In this document: piece after piece, positions 57,977 through 64,000 of the stretch
Position numbering within the stretch: the first letter of the stretch is position 1
How the letters are laid out: every line of letters begins with the position of its first letter
Source: Saccharothrix deserti
GTDB taxonomy: Bacteria > Actinomycetota > Actinomycetes > Mycobacteriales > Pseudonocardiaceae
Reading direction: 5' to 3'
Assembly (NCBI RefSeq): GCF_009769385.1
Contig: NZ_VKAB01000011.1
Location: 248,001-312,000, forward strand
DNA length: 64,000 bases
The notes under the pieces: generated by a model
Database searches by the model: none
Told to the model about the DNA's origin: nothing
The model's input: the letters and a program-made list of their open reading frames with translations, nothing else
Position numbers and translations under genes: made by a program

Positions 57977-60414
57977 GGGCCTGCTGGAGGGCGAGCTCCG
58001 GAGCTGAGCTGGAACGCCCGGCGGGACCAGCGGATCACGGTGCGCTCGTACCGGCCGACCACCCGCCACGCGACGATGCCCGCCGCCAGGCTCGACACCA
58101 CGACGAGCGAGCGCGGCAGGTGGTCGAGCAGCGCCGGGAACACCGCGTAGTGCGTCAGGTAGATGTAGAGCGACGCGCTGGCCACGAGTGTCACCGCCGC
58201 CACCGCCGCCCTGGGCAGCCACACCCGCGCCACCACGACCAGCAGCACCAAGCCCACCACCACGACCGCTTCCCGTGCCCGGTCGTCGAACGTGCCTGGG
58301 ATCAACGCGAACGCCAGGACCAGCACGACCACCTTCTGCCACCGCGTCTCCGCCCGCTGCACGAGCCAGCCGAGCACGAAGAACCACACCGCGCCCAACG
58401 TGGTCATGTTGCGTTCGGCGAAGGAGCTCGACGCGTCGAAACCGACGCGCAGCAGCAGAGCCAGACCGAGGAACAGCAGCGCGGTGACGAACCCGTGCGC
58501 GCGTTCGACCCGCCGCACCACGGGCACCGCGAACAGCACCGCGAACGCCACCAGCACGTGCACCACGACTTCCACGAACCAGTAACCGACCGCGCCCGTG
58601 CCGACGAAGTTGTTCACCAGCAACACGTTCACGACCGTCACGTCGTCCGTGGCCGCCACCCGGTACGCGAGCCACAGCACGGCCGGTGCCGCGATCAACG
58701 CCGCACTGCGCAGCATCCGAGCGGGCTCGGGCAGCACGAACCGGGCGAAGTTCCACCCCGCGATGACGAGCAGCAGGTGCGCCCCGCCCGTGATGTCGAA
58801 GAACTCGATGTGCGACCCGACCACCAGCACGATCGCGAACGCCCGCAACACGATGTTCGTCTCGACCGAAGGCGTCCGCGACACCGGCGCACGCCGCCGT
58901 TCGAGCTCCGCCACCGGTGTGGTCGGCCAGTCCTCCGGCAACGGGCCGAGCACCCGTTCCAGCGCGACCGACGTCCGGACGTAGCTCAACGAGTCACCGC
59001 CGAGGTCGACGAACGTCGCGTCGTCCGGCACGTCCGAAACCCCGAGCGCGGAAGCGAACACCTGCCTGACCGAACCGCCACCGGCACCCGCCGCCCGGCC
59101 CAGCCCGGCCACCGCCGCGTAGTCGACCTTCCCGTTCGCCAGCCGGGGGACGACGCGGGCACGGACAACGCGCACGCTCGCACCGGGCAGGCCGAACCTC
59201 GCCCGCACGAGCTGGTCCACCCGCCGGACCGAACCCCGCACCGCGACCACGAGCACGTCATCGGTCCCCGCGCACGCCGCCTCGAAGCCCTCCTCGGCCA
59301 GCACCCGTTCGACCCGGTCGAGGTCGATCCGCAACCCGAACAGCTTGAGGAACCGGTTCTTCCGCCCGATCACCTCGTACAGGCCCTCGGGCGTGCGCCG
59401 CCCCAGGTCACCGGTCCGCAGCTCACCGGTCGTGCGGCCGAGCGCGAGGTCGGCGCTGCTGGACGCGTAACCGAGCATCACGTTCGGACCGCGGTACACC
59501 AACTCACCGTCCGACGCGATGTCGAACTCACCGCCGGGGACGGGCACGCCGATCGCCGACGGGTGGGTGCGCGCCAGTTCGGGTGGCAGGTACGCCATCC
59601 GGGCCGTCGCCTCGGTCTGCCCGTACATGACGAACAGCCGCCAGCCGCGCTCCTCGCCGAGCCGCGCGAACCGGCTGACCGACTCGGGTGCGAGCCGCCC
59701 GCCCGCCTGCGTCACGTACCGCAGGCTCGGCAGGTCCATCCGCTCGAACCCGACGGTGTCGAGCAGGTCGAACGTGTGCGGCACGCCGTGCAGGCTGGTC
59801 ACGCCGTGCTCCCGGACCGAGGCCCAGAACGCCGGGTCGACCACCGACCGGTCCGTCAGCACGAGCCCCGCCCCGCGCAGCAGGTTGCTGTTCACCACGG
59901 ACAGCCCGTAGCAGTAGTGCATCGGCAACGATGTGATCGCGCGGTCCGTGGCGCGGATGTCCAGGTACTCGGCGATCGCCTCGGCGTTGGCCGCCAGGTT
60001 GTCCGCCGACAACCGCACCAACTTGGGCGATCCGGTCGAGCCCGACGTGGACAGCAGCAACGCGAGGTCGGGGTGCAACTCGTGCGCGGTGCCCGTCCGG
60101 TGCTCGGTCCACCGGCCGTCGACGACCACGTCCGGGTCGTAGGCGGACGACAGCGCGGACACCTGCGCGGGCGCGGCGAGCAGCACCGGGTGCCCGCCGC
60201 GCAACGCGGCCAGGTAGGTGACGAGCGAGTCGACGTCGTTGCGCACGGCCAGCAGCACCAGCCGGCGCACCGGGCCCAGCCGGTCCACGGCGGTGGAGAC
60301 CCGGTCGTCCAGTTCCCGGTAGCTGATCGCGGCGCCGTCCGGTGTCACGAGGGCGATCCGGTCACCGTGCGCGGCGAGCCCCGCCGCGAACCCGAGGTCG
60401 GCGGTGGCGGTCAT
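57967..60414 (-). CDS. adenylation-carrier protein-membrane acyltransferase fusion
   Basis: An 815-residue protein. Adenylation domain (1 to about 440): LLLSTSGSTGSPK, MYGQTEATARM, ELRTGDLGRR, and Lys429 in PRLANGKVDY. Carrier domain (about 447-510): Ser475 in DLGGDSLSYV for phosphopantetheine. The C-terminal part (about 515-815) is an acyltransferase-3/OafA-like membrane domain with about nine helices and His535 (VVGSHIEFF). It should activate an acid or amino acid, load it on the carrier and pass it to an acceptor at the membrane. ATGA overlap with the iron-type ABC ATPase gene puts it in that operon. Confidence 0.85.
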   Translation of the reverse strand: MTATADLGFAAGLAAHGDRIALVTPDGAAISYRELDDRVSTAVDRLGPVRRLVLLAVRNDVDSLVTYLAALRGGHPVLLAAPAQVSALSSAYDPDVVVDGRWTEHRTGTAHELHPDLALLLSTSGSTGSPKLVRLSADNLAANAEAIAEYLDIRATDRAITSLPMHYCYGLSVVNSNLLRGAGLVLTDRSVVDPAFWASVREHGVTSLHGVPHTFDLLDTVGFERMDLPSLRYVTQAGGRLAPESVSRFARLGEERGWRLFVMYGQTEATARMAYLPPELARTHPSAIGVPVPGGEFDIASDGELVYRGPNVMLGYASSSADLALGRTTGELRTGDLGRRTPEGLYEVIGRKNRFLKLFGLRIDLDRVERVLAEEGFEAACAGTDDVLVVAVRGSVRRVDQLVRARFGLPGASVRVVRARVVPRLANGKVDYAAVAGLGRAAGAGGGSVRQVFASALGVSDVPDDATFVDLGGDSLSYVRTSVALERVLGPLPEDWPTTPVAELERRRAPVSRTPSVETNIVLRAFAIVLVVGSHIEFFDITGGAHLLLVIAGWNFARFVLPEPARMLRSAALIAAPAVLWLAYRVAATDDVTVVNVLLVNNFVGTGAVGYWFVEVVVHVLVAFAVLFAVPVVRRVERAHGFVTALLFLGLALLLRVGFDASSSFAERNMTTLGAVWFFVLGWLVQRAETRWQKVVVLVLAFALIPGTFDDRAREAVVVVGLVLLVVVARVWLPRAAVAAVTLVASASLYIYLTHYAVFPALLDHLPRSLVVVSSLAAGIVAWRVVGRYERTVIRWSRRAFQLSSGARPPAGPFG

Positions 60415-61433
60415 GACGGGTGGCCGTCGAAGAACAGCGCCGAACCGGACACGCGCACCGCCGTGGCGTCACCGGGCCGCACCGGCGGCGGTCCCTGGAC
60501 GCGCGACCGCACCCGCGTGCCGTCGCCCAGCCGCAGCAGCACGGTCGCGTCGTGGCCGTGGAACAGCACGTCGTCCACGGTGGCCGCGACGCCGTCCGTG
60601 CCGACGTGCAGCTGCTCGGGCCGCACCAACACCGTGCCGGCACCGAGAGCCGTGTCGCGGACCGGCAGCCGGCCCAACGGCGTCTCGGCCACCCCGTCAC
60701 GCGCCGAACCGTCGAACGTCACCGCCTCGCCCACGAACAACGCCACCCCGAGATCGGCCGGTGACGTGTAGATCTGTTGCGGCGCACCGAGTTGCGCCAC
60801 CACGCCGTCACGCAGCACCGCGACCAGGTCGGCGACGCCCAGCGCTTCCTCCTGGTCGTGCGTCACCAACAAAGCGGTCGCGCCGAACGCGTGCAACGCC
60901 GCCCGCACGTCGACACGCAGTTCATCGCGCAGGCTGGCGTCCAGCGACGAGAACGGCTCGTCCATGAGCACCACACCCGGCCTCGGCGCCAACGCCCGCG
61001 CCAGCGCGACCCGCTGCTGCTGCCCGCCGGACAGCTGCGCGGGCATCCGCTTGCCGTACCCGGACAGCCCGACCAGCTCCAGCAACTCCTCGACCCGGCC
61101 GTCCCGCCGCTGCGCCCGCGTCAGCCCGAACCCGACGTTGCCCGCCACGGTCAGGTGCGGGAACAACGCGCCTTCCTGCGGCACGATCCCGATACCGCGC
61201 CGTTCCGGCGGCACGTGCGTGGACCGGTCCGCCAGCACCCGGTGACCGAGCCGGACCTCGCCCGACCGCACCGGGTGGAAGCCCGCGAGCACCCGCAGCA
61301 ACGTCGTCTTGCCGCACCCGGACGGCCCGAGCACGGCGAGCAGGCCGCCCTCGGGCACGGCGAGGTCCAGGCCGCGCAGCACCGGTTCGGGCCCGTAGCC
61401 CGCGACGAGTCCGCTGACGCGCAAGTCGCTCAT
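60411..61433 (-). CDS. iron(III)-type ABC transporter ATPase (FbpC-like)
   Basis: A 340-residue ATPase with TOBE-type C-terminal extension. Walker A GPSGCGKTT, Q-loop VPQEGALFPHLTV, signature LSGGQQQRVALARAL, Walker B VVLMDEPFSSLD, switch LVTHDQEEAL. FbpC, PotA and CysA families share this layout; the periplasmic partner below points to ferric iron. Overlaps the permease stop by 4 bp and the acyltransferase fusion start by 4 bp. Confidence 0.9.
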   Translation of the reverse strand: MSDLRVSGLVAGYGPEPVLRGLDLAVPEGGLLAVLGPSGCGKTTLLRVLAGFHPVRSGEVRLGHRVLADRSTHVPPERRGIGIVPQEGALFPHLTVAGNVGFGLTRAQRRDGRVEELLELVGLSGYGKRMPAQLSGGQQQRVALARALAPRPGVVLMDEPFSSLDASLRDELRVDVRAALHAFGATALLVTHDQEEALGVADLVAVLRDGVVAQLGAPQQIYTSPADLGVALFVGEAVTFDGSARDGVAETPLGRLPVRDTALGAGTVLVRPEQLHVGTDGVAATVDDVLFHGHDATVLLRLGDGTRVRSRVQGPPPVRPGDATAVRVSGSALFFDGHPS

Positions 61434-62887
61434 CGATCACCTCCACGCAGGAACCGGTCCAGCACCACGGCGGGTATCGCCGCGACCACCAACAACACCG
61501 CCGCGTACGGGGCCGCGGCGGCGTACGCGGCGACCTCCGTCTTGGTCCACAGCTCGGTCGCCAGCGTGTCGACGCCGGTCGGCCGCAGCAGCAGGGTCGC
61601 GGGCAACTCCTTGGCGCAGGTCAGGAAGACCAGCGCGGCGCCGGCGAGGATGCCCGGCGCGGCCAGCGGCACCGTCACCCGCAACCGCGTCGCGGTCCGG
61701 CCCTTGCCCAACGACCGCGACACGTCTTCGAGGACCGGCGGCGCGTGCGCGACGGCCGTGCGCACCGCGCCCACGGCGAGCGGCAGGAACAGCACCGCGT
61801 AGGCGAACGCCAGCATCGGCGTGGTCTGGTAGAGACCGGGCGCGAACCGGATGCCGAAGAACACCAGCGCCAGCCCGATCGTGATGCCCGGCAACGCGTG
61901 ACCGGCGAACCCGGCGAGCTCCACGCCCCGCACCAACGCACCGCGATGACGTGCCGCGAGCACCCCGACCGGCAGCGCCATCACGATCGTCAGCGCCGCG
62001 CCCAGAGCCGACACCGTCACCGTGTTCAAGGTCGTGGTCAGCAGGTCGTCGCCCATGGTGGACCGACCCGCGGCCAGCCACCAGCCGAGGCTGAACACCG
62101 GCACGCCCAGCGACACCACGACCAACGCGGCGGTGCCCACCAGCGCCGGGACACGGGCCCGACCCAACGGCACGGTGACCGCCCGGCGAGGGCCGCGGGT
62201 CGCGGCGGCGGCACCGCGCGCCCGGCGTTCACCGACCGTCAACGCGATCGCCAGCACCACCAGGACGCACCCCAGGATCGCGGCGGGCGTGCGGTCGAAC
62301 GTGGCCCGGTAGCTCGTGTAGATGCCGAGCGTGAACGCCTCGTAGCGCATCAACGACACCGCGCCGAAATCGCTCAACGCGTACAGCGCCACCAACAACC
62401 CGCCCGCCGTCGCCGCCGGCCGGATCTGGCGCAGCGTCACCGAGAAGAACGTCTGCGCGCTCGTCCGCCCGAGCGACCGCGCGACCTCCTCCACCGCCGG
62501 GTCGGCCGTGCGCAGGGCGGCGGCGACCGGCAGCAGCACGTACGGGAACGACACCAGCGTGAGCACCAGGAACGCGCCCGCGAACCCGGTCAGGTCCGGC
62601 AGCAGCGCCACCCAGGTGAACCCGGCCACGTAGGACGGCACGGCCAGCGGCAGCACCAGCAGCACGCCGGCGACGTGTCGGCCGACCAGGTCGCTGCGCA
62701 CCACCAGCCACGCGCCGAGCACGCCGATCACCACGCAGGCCACCGTCACCGCGCCCGCCAACGCGAGGCTGCGCACGGCCAGGTCGAGGGTGCGGGCACG
62801 CAGGAGCACCCGCCCGACCTCGCCCACACCGCGGTCGAAGGAGCGGACCGCGAGGTAGGCGAGGGGTGTCAGGGCGACCCCGGCCAC
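61430..62887 (-). CDS. iron(III)-type ABC transporter permease (FbpB-like)
   Basis: A ~485-residue membrane protein with duplicated halves. Both cytoplasmic EAA loops are visible (VEEVARSLGRTSAQTFFSVT and LEDVSRSLGKGRTATRLRVT). The start is uncertain: GTG 62887 lacks part of the first helix, whereas an in-frame CTG at 62938 would overlap the lipoprotein stop (CTGA) and keep the whole helix. The long open frame to 63589 overlaps the lipoprotein gene and is not coding. Couples FbpC-like ATPase to the lipoprotein. Confidence 0.85.
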   Translation of the reverse strand: MAGVALTPLAYLAVRSFDRGVGEVGRVLLRARTLDLAVRSLALAGAVTVACVVIGVLGAWLVVRSDLVGRHVAGVLLVLPLAVPSYVAGFTWVALLPDLTGFAGAFLVLTLVSFPYVLLPVAAALRTADPAVEEVARSLGRTSAQTFFSVTLRQIRPAATAGGLLVALYALSDFGAVSLMRYEAFTLGIYTSYRATFDRTPAAILGCVLVVLAIALTVGERRARGAAAATRGPRRAVTVPLGRARVPALVGTAALVVVSLGVPVFSLGWWLAAGRSTMGDDLLTTTLNTVTVSALGAALTIVMALPVGVLAARHRGALVRGVELAGFAGHALPGITIGLALVFFGIRFAPGLYQTTPMLAFAYAVLFLPLAVGAVRTAVAHAPPVLEDVSRSLGKGRTATRLRVTVPLAAPGILAGAALVFLTCAKELPATLLLRPTGVDTLATELWTKTEVAAYAAAAPYAAVLLVVAAIPAVVLDRFLRGGDR

Positions 62888-62934
62888 GACCAGGGCGAGT
62901 GCTGTGTTCGTCGGTGCGGCCCGCAGCGGACCGC

Positions 62935-63954
62935 TCAGGACAGCCCCGCTTCCTGCAACAGGGCCAGCGTCTGCTGGAGCGAGGACAGCTTGGACAGGTC
63001 GATGTCCGGCCCGTTCAGCTCGGTCAACGCCGGCAGCTGGTGCTTGCTCGACTTGACCGACGGGTTGGCCGGGTACTCGGCGGTCTCGTCGGCGAAGTAC
63101 CGCTGCGCCTGCTCGGACAGCAGGAACCGGACCGCCTTGACGGCGGCGTCGTTGCGGTCGTTGCCCGCGATCACGCCCGCGCCCGCCACGTTCACCAGAC
63201 CCAGCGGGTCGCCACCGCTCACGTGGTGCAGCTTCACCTTGACCGCGTCGGCGCCGTTCTCGGCGACCTTGGCGTACCAGTAGTAGTGGTTGATCAGCCC
63301 GGCGGGCAGCTGACCGTCGTCGACCGCGTTGAGGATCGCGATGTTGTTGTCGTAGCGCTTCGGCTCGTTCGCGGCGAACCGGCGCAGCCAGTCCTTGGCG
63401 AACTCCTCGCCCTTGAGCACGCGCACCGACGTGACGAACGCCTGCCACGACCCGTTGGTGGGCGCGTACCCGATCCGGCCCTTCCACTTCGGGTCGACCA
63501 CGTCGTCCAGGCTCTGCGGCAACTCGGCCTCGGTGACGACCCGCGGGTCGTAGGCGACCACCCGGGCACGGGCCGAGGTCGCCACCCACCGGCCGTCGTC
63601 CGCGCGGTACTCGGCGGGCACCAGGTCGAGCACGTCGGAGGGCAGCTCGGCGAGCCTGCCCTGTTCGGCGACCGCGCCCAGCGCGCCCGCGTCCTGCGAG
63701 AAGAACACGTCGGCCCGGGTGCCGTCGCCCTCCTCCAACAGCTGCGCCGCCATCTCGCCGCTGCTGCCGTAGCGGACCTCGACGTCGACGCCGGTGGCCT
63801 GCTCGAGTTGGTCGAGCACACCGCCCACGAGTCCCTCGTTGCGGCCGGAGTAGATCACCAGCGCGTCACCGCCGCCGGCACCGCTGCCGCACGCGACGAC
63901 CGGAACGGTCAGCAAAGCCATGATCAACGCGACAGCGCGTGCGCGACGGCTCAC
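62935..63954 (-). CDS. iron(III)-type ABC transporter substrate-binding lipoprotein (FbpA-like)
   Basis: A 339-residue lipoprotein. The signal peptide ends in a lipobox (TVPVVACGSG; acylated Cys22). DALVIYSGRNEGLV begins the mature type II binding fold; the Tyr cluster NHYYWYAK corresponds to iron-binding tyrosines of FbpA-like proteins. GTG 63954 has AGGAGG upstream. First gene of the operon; 46 bp of upstream sequence remain in the window with no clear promoter. Confidence 0.9.
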   Translation of the reverse strand: MSRRARAVALIMALLTVPVVACGSGAGGGDALVIYSGRNEGLVGGVLDQLEQATGVDVEVRYGSSGEMAAQLLEEGDGTRADVFFSQDAGALGAVAEQGRLAELPSDVLDLVPAEYRADDGRWVATSARARVVAYDPRVVTEAELPQSLDDVVDPKWKGRIGYAPTNGSWQAFVTSVRVLKGEEFAKDWLRRFAANEPKRYDNNIAILNAVDDGQLPAGLINHYYWYAKVAENGADAVKVKLHHVSGGDPLGLVNVAGAGVIAGNDRNDAAVKAVRFLLSEQAQRYFADETAEYPANPSVKSSKHQLPALTELNGPDIDLSKLSSLQQTLALLQEAGLS

Positions 63955-64000
63955 TGCGGGTCCTCCTAGAACTCACCCCCCAGGCGGCTCAGGCGGAGAC

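Noticed and set aside
57952-60771. Plus-strand open frame of 939 codons opposite the acyltransferase fusion
   Set aside because: His/Arg/Gln-rich shadow; the minus strand carries adenylation, carrier and membrane acyltransferase motifs.
1-64000. tRNA or rRNA genes, and intact insertion sequences
   Set aside because: None seen: no transposase motifs, no terminal inverted repeats with target duplications, and no tRNA-like cloverleaf noticed by eye. A tRNA scan was not possible here.

Overview
The window is very GC-rich DNA with G or C at almost every third codon position. It has many GTG starts, ATGA/GTGA gene overlaps, several apparently leaderless genes, and SARP, GntR/FCD and GntR/UTRA regulators. 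This points to a filamentous actinobacterium. A Pseudonocardiales genus such as Saccharothrix, Actinosynnema or Lentzea fits, but that placement is inference. No rRNA, tRNA, CRISPR array or intact insertion sequence was recognised.

Layout. 0-1.6 kb: the end of a NarL-type two-component system and a small unknown gene, then a 22-bp tandem-repeat array. 1.9-5.8 kb: an FCD regulator, an NCS1 permease and a hydantoin racemase-like enzyme (hydantoin/allantoin-type uptake and use), then a small secreted protein. 5.75-12.9 kb: a compact class II lanthipeptide cluster on the minus strand (SARP regulator, precursor peptide, LanM, ABC exporter, bicovalent-type flavin oxidase). 13.1-16.2 kb: a receiver/thioredoxin-reductase-like fusion coupled to a cyclic-nucleotide-binding histidine kinase. 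16.2-17.5 kb: a secreted GH15-like glycosidase. 18.1-30.1 kb: a five-gene DUF4132 / giant unknown protein / MoxR ATPase / DUF5682-VWA / SWIM operon, related to the E. coli yeh genes. 30.1-31.5 kb: a chloramphenicol-type MFS exporter behind what looks like a textbook ribosome-mediated attenuator with a leaderless leader peptide. 31.5-34.3 kb: trpB-trpA-gntR.

34.4-40.7 kb: an SDR epimerase, an MmcQ/YjbR protein, a GNAT, an amine-oxidase flavoprotein, and a MarR-like regulator divergent from an ABC-2 exporter. 40.8-46.4 kb: a TIR-domain membrane protein facing a five-gene minus-strand operon with a TerY-type triad (VWA, PP2C, kinase) plus two membrane proteins, one carrying a zinc ribbon. This is a likely stress or conflict module. 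46.5-48.1 kb: a CPBP protease and a GNAT. 48.4-56.7 kb: a Nit1C (MSMEG_0565-0572-type) cluster, a set linked in the literature to nitrogen starvation and cyanide assimilation. It carries two oddities: a tandem nitrilase paralogue whose catalytic Glu and Cys are both Asp, and a GNAT domain split by about 90 low-complexity residues. It ends in a second copy of the 22-bp array. 56.7-58.0 kb: a Clp-N/P-loop ATPase between two gene fragments, a probable recombination scar. 58.0-64.0 kb: an iron-type ABC transporter operon whose last gene is an adenylation-carrier-membrane acyltransferase fusion.

The strongest candidates for undescribed biology are the lanthipeptide cluster, the TIR/TerY module, the pseudo-nitrilase pair, the attenuator, and the paired 22-bp repeat elements. 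All functional statements come from reading motifs and gene order. No database search was run.
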